The notes: generated from the letters alone by a model not told the origin. Shown: positions 7,277 to 15,523, numbered from the stretch's first letter. The stretch: 50,003 nucleotides of DNA from Pyramidobacter piscolens W5455 (GCF_000177335.1 NZ_ADFP01000084.1:1-50003); one strand, 5' to 3'. Numbers and translations are program-made.

Positions 7277-7957
7277 ATGGTTTTTCAGTTCGACTATTTT
7301 TTACGGATGTTCACCATCATCTTTTCGGGATTCAAAAACACGGTTTCGATGGCGTTCGTCTCGCTCATTTTCGCGGTGCTGCTCGGCTTTGTCCTGGCGG
7401 CGTCGCGATACTACAATATTCCCGTGCTGAAGCAGTTTTCCGTCGTGTTCACGTCGTTTTTCCGCAGCACGCCCTTCATCGCGCAGCTCTTCGTCTTTTA
7501 TTACGGCTTTGCGCAGATCTCCGCGGCCGTCAGGGGGCTGTCCAGCTTCTGGGCGGTCGTCATCGTGCTCTCGCTCAGTTTCGCAGCCTACATGGGCGAG
7601 AACATCCGCGGCGCGATCAGTTCGGTGGACAAAGGGCAGTTCGAAGCGGGAATCTCCATCGGCATGACGCCGTGGCAGACGATCCGCCGCATCGTGATCC
7701 CTCAGGCGGCCCGCGTCGCCGTGCCGGGCATGGTCAATTCGTTCGCCAACCTGTTCAAGTCCACGTCGCTGGCCTTCACCGTCGGCGTGATGGACATGAC
7801 GTCGTGCGCCAAAAACGAGGTCAACCTGACGTACCGCTATCTGGAAGGATTCATCGCCCTGCTGATCATCTACTGGGTCATCCTCGCCCTCGTCTCCTAC
7901 GCCCAGTCGCTGCTGGAGCGCTACATGAACAGGCCCTACGTGCAGGAGGGGCGGTAG
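7277..7957 (+). CDS. Amino-acid ABC transporter permease
   Basis: A 226-residue HisM/GlnP-type inner-membrane permease. About five transmembrane helices are visible, with the EAA-loop EAGISIGMTPWQTIRRIVIPQA at about residues 128-149. ATG 7277 is chosen from GAGGGG about 10 bases upstream and from family length; an upstream TTG at 7193 would add an unlikely N terminus that reads through the hairpin. The gene ends directly against the ATPase gene. Confidence 0.93.
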   Translation: MVFQFDYFLRMFTIIFSGFKNTVSMAFVSLIFAVLLGFVLAASRYYNIPVLKQFSVVFTSFFRSTPFIAQLFVFYYGFAQISAAVRGLSSFWAVVIVLSLSFAAYMGENIRGAISSVDKGQFEAGISIGMTPWQTIRRIVIPQAARVAVPGMVNSFANLFKSTSLAFTVGVMDMTSCAKNEVNLTYRYLEGFIALLIIYWVILALVSYAQSLLERYMNRPYVQEGR

Positions 7958-8704
7958 ATGAGCCGGCTGCCCATATTGACGGTCTCCGGGCTGAAAAAAA
8001 GCTTCGGCGCGCTCGAGGTCCTGAAGGACGTCAGTCTTTCGGTCGCAGAGGGCGAGATCATCTCGATCATCGGCCCTTCGGGAACGGGTAAATCCACCCT
8101 GCTGCGATGCGTCAACTATCTGGAACGTCCCACCGCGGGAGTGATCGCCATCGATGGCGTCAGCGTGGACGCTTCCCGGAGCCGCCGCAGGGACGTTTAC
8201 GCGCTGCGCAGGAAGGCCGCGATGGTCTTCCAGAACTACAACCTGTTCCGCAACAAGACGGCGCTTGAAAACATCATGGAACCCATGACGCAGGTGCAGA
8301 AGATTCCCTGCGGCGAGGCCAGGGAAGAGGCTGAGAGGATCTTGAAGGTCATCGGACTGTTCGAGAAGCGCGACGTCTATCCGGCCCACCTGTCGGGCGG
8401 ACAGCAGCAGCGGATCGGCATTGGCAGGGCCATGGCCGTCAGGCCCAGAGTCATGCTCTTCGACGAGCCCACTTCTTCCCTCGATCCCGAACTGGTCAAC
8501 GAGGTGCTGGAAGTCATCCGGCAGCTGGCCTCGGAGCATCGCATGACGATGCTCATCGTGACGCACGAAATGCGTTTCGCGCAGGAGATCTCGGACCGCG
8601 TCCTGTTCATGGACAACGGGGGAATCGCCCTTGAAGGAACTCCACAGGAGATCTTCGGCGGCGATAACCCGAGAGTGCGCAAGTTCGTAGGCTCCGTGGC
8701 CTGA
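7958..8704 (+). CDS. Amino-acid ABC transporter ATP-binding protein
   Basis: A 248-residue GlnQ/HisP-type ATPase. Walker A is GPSGTGKST at residues 39-47, the signature LSGGQQQR starts at about residue 145, Walker B is LFDEP with D169 and E170, and a switch histidine lies in the VTHEM motif. It energises the preceding permease. Start ATG 7958 directly follows the permease stop codon, so the two are translationally coupled. Confidence 0.95.
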   Translation: MSRLPILTVSGLKKSFGALEVLKDVSLSVAEGEIISIIGPSGTGKSTLLRCVNYLERPTAGVIAIDGVSVDASRSRRRDVYALRRKAAMVFQNYNLFRNKTALENIMEPMTQVQKIPCGEAREEAERILKVIGLFEKRDVYPAHLSGGQQQRIGIGRAMAVRPRVMLFDEPTSSLDPELVNEVLEVIRQLASEHRMTMLIVTHEMRFAQEISDRVLFMDNGGIALEGTPQEIFGGDNPRVRKFVGSVA

Positions 8705-8770
8705 GGCGCGCCGGTGTCAAGCGCAGCGCAAGTGTCGGGGGGCTTCCGCCGGGAGACGGGGCCTGACGGC

Positions 8771-9724
8771 ATGGACCGCAATTTCGTCGAGGCTGCGGCC
8801 CGGCTCAGAAAAGAGCTTTACAAAGAGTATGGCGCCTTTTACTACGTGCCGATGGCGGAATCCCGCTCCGTGCAGCTTCCCGTCACCGTGGGGTGCAGCT
8901 ACGGCCGCTGCCTTTTCTGCGACCTGAACCACGGGCTGGCCTACCGGGAGCTTTCCTGTCCGGAGATACGGGACAAGGTCGGGAAATTGCGTTTTCTCCA
9001 CAAATACGACCGCCGGCCCGTGCGGCGCTGTCTTTTGTCCGGAGGGAACCCATTCTTTTTGCCCGCGGAGAAACTGCTGTGGATCGCCGGGGAGCTGCGC
9101 GGCGCCTTTCCCGAGTGCGAGTCCGTCTCCTGCTTCGCGCGGGCGGACGACGTGATGAAAAAGTCGGCGGAGGAGCTTGAGACCCTGCACGCGGCCGGAT
9201 ATGACCGCCTGTGTCTGGGGATCGAGTCGGGGTCGGAGCGGGTGCTCCGCTATCACGAGAAGGGCGTGGGGCGCGCCGGGAACGCCGAGGCCATGAGGAA
9301 GCTCGACGCCGCCGGGATAAGCTATTCAGTCTACGTCATCCTGGGGCTGGGGGGACGGGCTCTTTCCGACGAGCACATTGCCGAGACGGCAAGCCTGCTG
9401 AACGGAGCGCGTCCCTTCGAGCTGACGGTGGTGAACCTGGTGCTGTTCAGGGGAGCTCGTCTGGCGGAGCGCGTGCGGGCGGGCGAGTTCAAACGGCTTC
9501 GGCCGCTCGAGGCTCTGGGCGAGGGGCGGCGTCTTCTCTCGCTGCTGGAGATACCGACTGTCTACGATGGGACCCACAAGACCAACGCCTTTCCGCTGAA
9601 GGGGCGTCTGCCGGAGCACAAGGCGCTCCTGCTGCGCCGGATGGACTGGGCCATCGAGCGTCTGAGCCGCGGGAACGTGCAGGGATACGAGATGCGAAGG
9701 TGGCGCAACTGGTTCACGGAGTGA
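8771..9724 (+). CDS. Radical SAM protein
   Basis: A 317-residue radical SAM enzyme. The cluster motif reads CSYGRCLFC (C-x4-C-x2-C), one residue longer in the first gap than the canonical C-x3-C-x2-C; this spacing is known from a subset of uncharacterised radical SAM proteins. A glycine-rich SAM-contacting strand (LSGGNPF) and the IESGSERVL segment follow. No extra cluster or B12 domain is seen, so the reaction is unknown. It begins shortly after the ABC ATPase gene and may be co-transcribed. GTG 8714 is an alternative start giving 336 residues; neither has a clear ribosome-binding site. Confidence 0.8.
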   Translation: MDRNFVEAAARLRKELYKEYGAFYYVPMAESRSVQLPVTVGCSYGRCLFCDLNHGLAYRELSCPEIRDKVGKLRFLHKYDRRPVRRCLLSGGNPFFLPAEKLLWIAGELRGAFPECESVSCFARADDVMKKSAEELETLHAAGYDRLCLGIESGSERVLRYHEKGVGRAGNAEAMRKLDAAGISYSVYVILGLGGRALSDEHIAETASLLNGARPFELTVVNLVLFRGARLAERVRAGEFKRLRPLEALGEGRRLLSLLEIPTVYDGTHKTNAFPLKGRLPEHKALLLRRMDWAIERLSRGNVQGYEMRRWRNWFTE

Positions 9725-10039
9725 CGCCCTGCATCGGGAAAAAAATCGGCGTTTGCCGCGAACGTGAGGAAAAAACGCGCCGGTTCCGTTTTAATGAAAT
9801 CCGGAAATCCGAATCACTTCAATCGGCGGGGTTCTTGAGGTCGCCCCGGCCGCGCCGCCTTCCGCAGGCGTCGTTTCATTGCCGCTGTTTTTTCGTTATA
9901 TTCTCGCAATGTGCTGAATTATGAAAAAAATATCCTCGCACGCTCGTCAAGTGTGCTATAATGCCGCTAACTTTTCAGAAAAAACGGCGGGCGCTTTCCC
10001 GCCGCGTCTGAAAAACTTGTCGTCTGAGGAGCGAAGGAT
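9725..10039 (+). other. 315-base intergenic region before the NSS symporter gene
   Basis: No gene and no strong terminator were found. The right third is A/T-richer and contains an extended -10 promoter at 9954 and a GAGGAGCGAAGG ribosome-binding region just before ATG 10040. Confidence 0.6.
9954..9962 (+). promoter_or_regulatory. Extended -10 promoter of the NSS symporter gene
   Basis: TGCTATAAT is a perfect extended -10. The -35 position (about 9934) is poor, as expected for this promoter class. Confidence 0.65.
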
Positions 10040-11392
10040 ATGGAAAGAGAGAGTTTCAAGTCGAGGATCGGTTTCATCCTGGTCAGCGCCGGCTGCGCGA
10101 TCGGCATCGGCAACGTGTGGAAGTATCCCTGGCTGGTGGGGCAGAACGGCGGCGGCATTTTCGTGCTGTTCTACCTGCTGTTTTTGGTCTGCATGGGCAT
10201 TCCCGTGCTGACGATGGAGCTGGCCGTGGGGCGCGGCAGCCGCAAGAGCGCCGTCAAGGGCTACGAGACGCTGGAACCGGCCGGCAGCAAATGGCACGTG
10301 CACGGCTGGTTCTGCGTGGCGGGCAACTATCTGCTGATGATGTACTACACGACGGTTTCCGGCTGGATGCTGTCGTACTTCTTCAAGTTCACTTTCGGCA
10401 CGTTCGACGGCATGGCGGCCGAGAACGTGAACGGCGTTTTCGGCGGCATGCTCGGCGATCCCGAGGAGATGGCGCTGTGCATGGCGCTGACGGTGATCGG
10501 CGGCTTTCTGGTCTGTTCCATGGGGATGCAGAAAGGGCTGGAGAAGGTCACCAAGTGGATGATGCTCGGTCTGCTGGCGCTGATCGTGGTGCTGGCGGTG
10601 CACAGTCTGCTGCTGCCGGGCGCCGGGGAAGGGGCGCGCTTTTATCTGCTGCCCAGCGTGACGCGCATGAAGGCTTCCGGGCTCGGCAACGTGATCATGG
10701 CGGCCATGAACCAGTCGTTCTTCACGCTCAGTCTCGGCATCGCCTCGATGGAGATCTTCGGCAGCTACATGTCGGATCAGTTCACTCTCACCGGCGAGGC
10801 CGTGCGCATCGTGGCGCTCGATACTTTCGTGGCGTTCATGGCGGGGCTGATCATCTTTCCAGCCTGCTTCAGTTTCGGCGTGCAGCCCGACGCCGGCCCG
10901 TCGCTGATTTTCATCACGTTGCCCAAGGTCTTCATCAACATGGAGGGAGGCCGCTTGTGGGGCTCGCTGTTCTTCCTGTTCATGACCTTCGCCAGCTTCT
11001 CGACGGTGATCACCGTGTTCGAAAATATCCTGGCCGCCTGCATGGACAACTTCGGCTGGTCGCGTGCCAAGTCCGTGTGGTTCAACTGCGCCTTCGTGCT
11101 CGTGACCAGCGTTCCCTGCGTGCTGGGCTACAATCTGTGGAGCGACGTGCGCATTCTCGGCTCGCGCGACGTGCTCGACAGCGAGGATTTCGTCGTCAGC
11201 AACCTGTTGCTGCCGCTGGGGTCTCTGATCTATCTGCTGTTCTGCGTGACGAAATGGGGCTGGGGCTTCGACAAATATCTGGCGGAGTGCAACAAGGGCG
11301 CGGGCATCAAGATGAGCCGCCGCTTCAAACCTTATTTCCAGTTCGTGCTGCCGCTGCTGATCCTGGCGATCCTGATCCAGGGATTGATGTGA
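10040..11392 (+). CDS. Neurotransmitter:sodium symporter family amino-acid transporter
   Basis: A 450-residue integral membrane protein of the NSS (SNF) family, which couples sodium entry to uptake of amino acids. The N-terminal helix carries the family signature GFILVSAGCAIGIGNVWKYPWLVGQNGGG (about residues 10-38), with the unwound sodium and substrate site, and GRGSRKSA follows in the first cytoplasmic loop. About 11 to 12 hydrophobic helices are visible. GAGGAGCGAAGG precedes ATG 10040. It is monocistronic, ended by a strong terminator. The transported amino acid is not deducible. Confidence 0.93.
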   Translation: MERESFKSRIGFILVSAGCAIGIGNVWKYPWLVGQNGGGIFVLFYLLFLVCMGIPVLTMELAVGRGSRKSAVKGYETLEPAGSKWHVHGWFCVAGNYLLMMYYTTVSGWMLSYFFKFTFGTFDGMAAENVNGVFGGMLGDPEEMALCMALTVIGGFLVCSMGMQKGLEKVTKWMMLGLLALIVVLAVHSLLLPGAGEGARFYLLPSVTRMKASGLGNVIMAAMNQSFFTLSLGIASMEIFGSYMSDQFTLTGEAVRIVALDTFVAFMAGLIIFPACFSFGVQPDAGPSLIFITLPKVFINMEGGRLWGSLFFLFMTFASFSTVITVFENILAACMDNFGWSRAKSVWFNCAFVLVTSVPCVLGYNLWSDVRILGSRDVLDSEDFVVSNLLLPLGSLIYLLFCVTKWGWGFDKYLAECNKGAGIKMSRRFKPYFQFVLPLLILAILIQGLM

Positions 11393-11396
11393 TCAT

Positions 11397-11431
11397 AAAA
11401 AAAGACTCCCTGTGCGCAGGGAGTCTTTTTT
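11397..11431 (+). terminator. Terminator after the NSS symporter gene
   Basis: AAAAGACTCCCTG/CAGGGAGTCTTTT with a 4-base loop and T tail. With A runs on the other side it can also work for the convergent hyp operon. Confidence 0.92.
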
Positions 11432-11502
11432 GCGGCATAGGAAAAATGAAAGGCAGTCAAAGGCCGATGAAAACTGGATTATCGGCTTTCAGCGGCTTCA
11501 AT

Positions 11503-11518
11503 TGTTCCACGTGGAACA
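11503..11518. promoter_or_regulatory. parS-like chromosome partition site
   Basis: TGTTCCACGTGGAACA is a perfect 16-bp palindrome in a non-coding gap. It fits the conserved parS pattern TGTTNCACGTGNAACA bound by ParB/Spo0J. No parAB genes are in the window; ParB sites commonly lie at a distance from them, near the replication origin. Confidence 0.75.
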
Positions 11519-11586
11519 TCGCGCGTGAAAAATCGTTCACCGGCGCGCCGTTCGCTGTCGGAAGGCGCGCGTCGGAAGGAAATCTG

Positions 11587-12582
11587 TCAGCAGATTCGCG
11601 GCAGGATCTCGCCGACAGGCATGTCGACGATGCGGGAGCCGCCGAGCCGGGTCTTCAGCCCCACGAGTCCGGCATGTTCCGCCGTGACGGCGCCGATAAG
11701 GGCGGCGTCGCGCCCCAGCGGGTGACGGCGGAGCCGTGCGAGCGCGATTTCCGTTTCTGCCGGGGCGCAGGCGATCAGGGCGCAGCCTTCGCTGGCGAGG
11801 TAGAGCGGATCGAAACCGAGGATGTCGCAGATGGCGGCGACGGATGGATGGAGCGCGAGGCGTTCCTCTTCGATCTCCATGCCGAGGCCTGTGGCTTCGG
11901 CCCATTCGCAGAGCACGGTGCCGAGGCCGCCGCGCGTGCAGTCGCGCATGCAGCGCAGGCCGTCGAGCGGCAGCAGCGGTCCCAGCAGGGGCCAGAGGGC
12001 GGCGCAGTCGCTTTCCAGGCCGCCGCGGTCGAGCCCGTAGCGCAGCGCGGCGATGACCGCGCCGTGGCGGCCCGGCGGGGTGGAGAGAATCAACGCATCG
12101 CCGGGCTGCAGGCGGTTCATGCCCAGCGGCCGGGGCGTGACGGCACGGCCGAGGGCGGTGACGTTGAAAAATACGCCCTCGCAGGCGCCGCGAGGCACCA
12201 CTTTCGTGTCGCCGGCCGCCAGCGTCGCGCCGAGGGCTTCGCACTGCCGGGCGGCGCTCCGAACGAGGCGCAGCAATTCCGCGCGCGGCAGCCCTTCCTC
12301 GATGATCATGCCCAGCGTCAGCCACTGCGGCCTGACGCCGCGCACCGCCAGGTCGTTCGTGGCGCCGCAGACGGCCAGGTGTCCCATGTCGCCGCCGGGG
12401 AAAAACCGCGGCGAGACCGTGAAGCCGTCGGTGGTGACGGCCAGATTCCCTTCTATAAACGTGCAGTCTTCGCAGCCGCCTTTCTGGCCGTCGCAGGCGG
12501 CGAAGTTCTTTATCACGGAGGCGACGAGATCGGCCGTAAGGCGGCCGCCGCTTCCTTCGCCCAACGAGATCAGTTCGCTCAT
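11587..12582 (-). CDS. hypE: Hydrogenase maturation protein HypE
   Basis: A 331-residue PurM-like ATPase that dehydrates the C-terminal thiocarboxamide to thiocyanate for the CN ligands of NiFe hydrogenase. It starts with the glycine-rich GEGSGG segment (residues 8-13), has the GDTKVV motif, and ends in PRIC, the exact C-terminal cysteine tail that HypE uses as carrier. Start at 12582 is supported by GGGGAGGAAG just upstream and overlaps the hypD stop (ATGA). HypF, HypA and HypB are not in the window, and no hydrogenase structural gene is present. Confidence 0.96.
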   Translation of the reverse strand: MSELISLGEGSGGRLTADLVASVIKNFAACDGQKGGCEDCTFIEGNLAVTTDGFTVSPRFFPGGDMGHLAVCGATNDLAVRGVRPQWLTLGMIIEEGLPRAELLRLVRSAARQCEALGATLAAGDTKVVPRGACEGVFFNVTALGRAVTPRPLGMNRLQPGDALILSTPPGRHGAVIAALRYGLDRGGLESDCAALWPLLGPLLPLDGLRCMRDCTRGGLGTVLCEWAEATGLGMEIEEERLALHPSVAAICDILGFDPLYLASEGCALIACAPAETEIALARLRRHPLGRDAALIGAVTAEHAGLVGLKTRLGGSRIVDMPVGEILPRIC

Positions 12583-13661
12583 AGTCTTCCTCCCCGGCGG
12601 CCGTAACGGTACCACGCGCCGCAGCTTCCTTCCGACGAGACCATGCAGGGACCGGCGGGTTCCTGCGGCGTGCAGTTTTTTCCAAAAAGGGCGCACTGCG
12701 GCGGCGCGAGACGGCCGCGCAGCACCTCGCCGCAACGGCAGCCGGGAATGGGAACGTTGACGGCCGGCGGCAGCGCCAGCTTGGCGCGGGCGTCGCGACA
12801 CGCATAGGGCGCGCGCAATTTCAGCCCCGACTGCGGGATCGTCCCCAGCCCGCGCCAGACGCTGTCGCAGGGCGTAAAACATTCGTCGATCAACGCCCGG
12901 GCACGCGGATTGCCGCGATCGCGCACGCCGCTCGGATAGGCGTTGACGATGCGCGGTTCGCCGCCTACGATCTGCGAAAGCAGCGCGCACAGCGCCAACA
13001 GGATCTGCTCTCCTTCGAAGCCTCCCACGGCGCAGGCGACGCGGTACTTTTCGGCCAGGATCCCGTAAGGTTCCAGCCCGATGATGCTCGAGACGTGCCC
13101 CGGCAGCAGGAAACCCTTCACGCCGATCTGCGGGTCCTGCGCCAGCAGCTCGAGCGCGGGAAGGACCCTTTTATGCTCGGCCAGTACGGAAACGTTGCCG
13201 ACGCCGAGGCGTTTCGCTTCTTGAAGAAGCAGGGCCGTTTGCGGCGTGGTCGTCTCGAAGCCGATGGCGAAAAAAACGAATTCGCGCCGCGGCTCGCTCA
13301 GCGCCAGCGGGATCACGTCCATGGCGCTCATGACGACGCGCACGTCGCCGCCGCGGCCCGCCGCTTCGCGCAGCGAGCCGCCCCGTCCGGGAACGCGGAG
13401 CATGTCGCCGTAGCTGCACAGCGTCACGCCGGGAAGCGAGGCCGCCGCGATGGCCTGGTCGACGTCGGCCTGATCGGTGACGCAGACCGGGCAGCCGGGG
13501 CCGGAAAGCAGGGCGACGTCTTCCGGCAGCAGCGAACGCAGGCCGCTGCGGAAGATCGACACCGTGTGAGTGCCGCAGACTTCCATCAGCCTGACCGGGC
13601 CCGTGCGCCGGGCCAGTTCCGCCAGCGTCCGCGCGGCGCTAGAAAGGAAGCTGCCCTGCAT
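12579..13661 (-). CDS. hypD: Hydrogenase maturation protein HypD
   Basis: A 360-residue iron-sulfur scaffold on which the Fe(CN)2CO group is assembled with HypC and HypE. The hallmark motifs are present: EVCGTHT (about residues 25-31), SGPGCPVC (about 51-58), the central GFETTTP, and the C-terminal GRCRCGEVL and cysteine-rich region of the 4Fe-4S cluster. It overlaps hypC by 23 bases and hypE by 3 to 4 bases, so the three genes are translationally coupled. The start at 13661 follows the family N terminus. Confidence 0.95.
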   Translation of the reverse strand: MQGSFLSSAARTLAELARRTGPVRLMEVCGTHTVSIFRSGLRSLLPEDVALLSGPGCPVCVTDQADVDQAIAAASLPGVTLCSYGDMLRVPGRGGSLREAAGRGGDVRVVMSAMDVIPLALSEPRREFVFFAIGFETTTPQTALLLQEAKRLGVGNVSVLAEHKRVLPALELLAQDPQIGVKGFLLPGHVSSIIGLEPYGILAEKYRVACAVGGFEGEQILLALCALLSQIVGGEPRIVNAYPSGVRDRGNPRARALIDECFTPCDSVWRGLGTIPQSGLKLRAPYACRDARAKLALPPAVNVPIPGCRCGEVLRGRLAPPQCALFGKNCTPQEPAGPCMVSSEGSCGAWYRYGRRGGRL

Positions 13662-13884
13662 CGCCGGCGCCTTCCCGAATTTCGGCCCAGAGCGCTTCCA
13701 GTTCGGCGCCGTCGCGTTCGTCGACTTTTTCGATGGCGAAACCGGCGTGCACCAGCACGAGATCCCCAACGGCCGGCGCGTCCAGCAGGTCGACGCGGAT
13801 CGAACGGCGGATCGGGCCGGCCGAAGCGATCGCGCTGCCGTCGCCGCAAAGTTCTTCAATTCTGTGAGGCACTGCGAGACACAT
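13639..13884 (-). CDS. hypC: Hydrogenase maturation chaperone HypC
   Basis: An 81-residue HypC/HupF OB-fold chaperone. It begins MCLAVPHRI, with the essential Cys2 that binds the iron precursor, and has GDLVLVHAGFAIEKVDE (about residues 45-61), the family signature. GGGGGGCGG precedes the ATG. It heads the hypCDE operon, which is transcribed away from the divergent thioredoxin gene. Confidence 0.95.
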   Translation of the reverse strand: MCLAVPHRIEELCGDGSAIASAGPIRRSIRVDLLDAPAVGDLVLVHAGFAIEKVDERDGAELEALWAEIREGAGDAGQLPF

Positions 13885-14034
13885 CTGTCCGCCCCCCTTT
13901 TTCTGAGACTCTTCGTCAATTATACAACGGCGAAACGTTTTCGCCGCACGGCAGCCGCGTCCCGTCCGAAACGTTTTTCCAATTTGTTGCATGTTTGAAC
14001 TTTGAGACGTTTATATATTGTTCATTTTGCGTCA

Positions 14035-14062
14035 TTGACGTAGCCGATTCTGGCGTTAAAAT
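14035..14062 (+). promoter_or_regulatory. Promoter of the thioredoxin gene
   Basis: TTGACG (14035-14040), a 16-base spacer and TAAAAT (14057-14062), about 60 bases before the gene. The same -10 sequence and spacing occur at the grd promoter (14760). The 238-base gap also must hold a minus-strand hypC promoter; a TATAAT on that strand at 13919-13924 is a weak candidate. Confidence 0.7.
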
Positions 14063-14123
14063 GAGACGGTAAAGGCCGCATGAACTGCGCGGACAAAAAC
14101 ACCTTTCAAGGAGTGGATTTACT

Positions 14124-14450
14124 ATGGCAGTCGAACTTACGAAAGAGACGTATGAAGCGGCAATCGAAGCCAGCAAAAACAAACCCATGTTTATGGATTT
14201 CTGGGGCCCCAAGTGCACTCATTGCCTTGCCCTGATGCCCAGCGTCGAAGCTCTCGCCGAGAAATATGCCGACAAGGTCGATCTGTGCAAGGTCAACATC
14301 GCCGGCGGCCGCCGCGTCGCCATGGCCCTCAAGGTCATGAGCCTCCCTTCGTTCCTGTTCTTCAAGGACGGCGCCGAAGTGGCCCGTCTCAGCGGTGACA
14401 CGGTCACCATCGAGCAGATCGAAGAGAACGTCAAGAAGCTCTGCGAATAA
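14124..14450 (+). CDS. trxA: Thioredoxin with CTHC active site, probably serving glycine reductase
   Basis: A 108-residue single-domain thioredoxin. The active site reads W-G-P-K-C31-T-H-C34 instead of the canonical W-C-G-P-C, and the conserved cis-proline is in the LPSF segment. Thioredoxins of glycine-reductase organisms often have unusual active sites, and the gene sits directly before the glycine riboswitch and grd genes. It probably recycles the selenoprotein disulfide with TrxB (24.2 kb). It has its own promoter and terminator, so it can be made independently of the grd genes. A CAAGGAG site lies before ATG 14124. Confidence 0.9.
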   Translation: MAVELTKETYEAAIEASKNKPMFMDFWGPKCTHCLALMPSVEALAEKYADKVDLCKVNIAGGRRVAMALKVMSLPSFLFFKDGAEVARLSGDTVTIEQIEENVKKLCE

Positions 14451-14468
14451 CCTTGACCAACGAAAAGG

Positions 14469-14498
14469 AGCCCGCGCGGGAAAACGCGCGGGCTTTTG
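14469..14498 (+). terminator. Terminator after the thioredoxin gene
   Basis: AGCCCGCGCG/CGCGCGGGCT, a 10-bp G+C-rich stem with loop GGAAAA, then TTTT. Confidence 0.85.
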
Positions 14499-14759
14499 CG
14501 TTGGCGGGGACCGGAAATCGGCGCGGATGGAGTTTCCGCTGCGGGGATTTTTTTCGTGGATGAGCTTGTATTTTTGAATGAAAAATAAAGGTCGTAAATC
14601 TTTATGTTGTGACAGAATGCCGCAAGAAGATTTTCTCTTTCGAGACGTTTGTTTAAATTGCACAAAATAAATTTGCCTTTTTGCGGTTTTAGTGTATTCC
14701 TCGTACTTTTAGATCGGCTCCTCTTTCATAAAAAACATTACTGATCGATCGTAAAAAAC
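14499..14759 (+). other. A/T-rich spacer between trxA terminator and grd promoter
   Basis: No gene or clear structure was found. The segment is visibly A/T-richer than its surroundings, which is common around regulated promoters. Confidence 0.5.
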
Positions 14760-14787
14760 TTGATCTTTTTCTCGTTGGTTGTAAAAT
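14760..14787 (+). promoter_or_regulatory. Promoter of the grd operon
   Basis: TTGATC (14760-14765), a 16-base spacer and TAAAAT (14782-14787), with transcription expected to begin a few bases before the riboswitch. Confidence 0.7.
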
Positions 14788-14799
14788 GAACATGGCGAG

Positions 14800-14920
14800 A
14801 GAAATTCGGGAGAGAGATTCCGCCTCGTTTTATGAGGGGCGGACGCCGAAGGGGCAACGCAAAACGTTTTTTCATTGCGGAAACTCTCAGGCACAAAGGA
14901 TCCCGAGCGGACGCCGCTCT
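14800..14920 (+). ncRNA. Glycine riboswitch (single aptamer)
   Basis: The conserved blocks of the glycine (gcvT) aptamer occur in order: GGGAGAGA (14808-14815), GCCGAAGGGGCAA (14845-14857) and CTCTCAGGCACAAAGGA (14884-14900). P1 forms from TTCGGGA (14805-14811) and TCCCGAG (14901-14907). Only one aptamer is present. A small hairpin GAGCGG/CCGCTC (14905-14919) directly follows and shares bases with P1, as expected for a singlet switch with a vestigial partner. No terminator is seen before grdX, so control may act on translation. Glycine should turn on grd expression. Confidence 0.93.
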
Positions 14921-14976
14921 GAATATACGTGCAAATCGTACGACAGAGACTCATGACCACCAAAGAGGTGAGCGTG

Positions 14977-15366
14977 ATGCCCTGTCGCTTTATTTTGCTT
15001 ACGAACAATCCGCGCTATGAAGACCGCGCCGATTTGCCCGTGCGGTTCGTCGCCGGCGCCGGAAAAGACGTCATCGCGGCCGGGCGCGACCTGATCCACA
15101 AAGGATGGGCCCTGCAAAACCATCCTCTGTACGGCAACTTCCGTCCGCACCAGCAGCCGTTCCGCACGCTGTTGCTCAAAAAAGACGAAAACGCGGGTTT
15201 CGACGAATACGGCCTGGGTCTGATCGAAGAGGCCGGGCTCGTCTACGCGAACGATCCCCAGCCGCTGACGCCGGCGCAGACGCCGCCCCGGATGGCTGCG
15301 GACTGTTCCGAGATCGACTTCGAGCTGATGAAGGAGACGCTTCTCAAGAGCAATCTGATCCACTAG
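14977..15366 (+). CDS. grdX: GrdX family protein
   Basis: A 129-residue protein of the GrdX family, found next to glycine, sarcosine and betaine reductase genes; its biochemical role is unknown. The N-terminal LLTNNP motif (residues 6-11), the VRFVAGAGKDVIAAGRDLIH segment and the HPLYGNFRPHQQP loop match the family pattern. ATG 14977 is chosen because AGAGGTG lies six bases upstream; in-frame codons further upstream would run into the riboswitch. It is the first gene of the glycine-switched operon. Confidence 0.88.
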   Translation: MPCRFILLTNNPRYEDRADLPVRFVAGAGKDVIAAGRDLIHKGWALQNHPLYGNFRPHQQPFRTLLLKKDENAGFDEYGLGLIEEAGLVYANDPQPLTPAQTPPRMAADCSEIDFELMKETLLKSNLIH

Positions 15367-15523
15367 CGTTTTATCCGGGCACGGAGCGGTTCCCTCCGCT
15401 GGGCAGAGCGTGGAATCCCTTCTGGCCATGATCTAAACGATACAGGTACCGCGCGCCGCCGGATTTTCCGGCATCAGTGCCCCGAGGAGGGGCATGGGTA
15501 ACATTTAGAAGGGAGGAGTTATC

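Noticed and set aside
10117-12606. An 829-codon plus-strand open frame across the NSS gene, its terminator, parS and hypE
   Set aside because: It is out of frame with the NSS gene, antisense to hypE, Arg-rich, and runs through a terminator.
14905-14976. A second glycine aptamer
   Set aside because: After the first aptamer only a 6-bp hairpin remains; the GCCGAAGG and CTCTCAGG blocks are not repeated.
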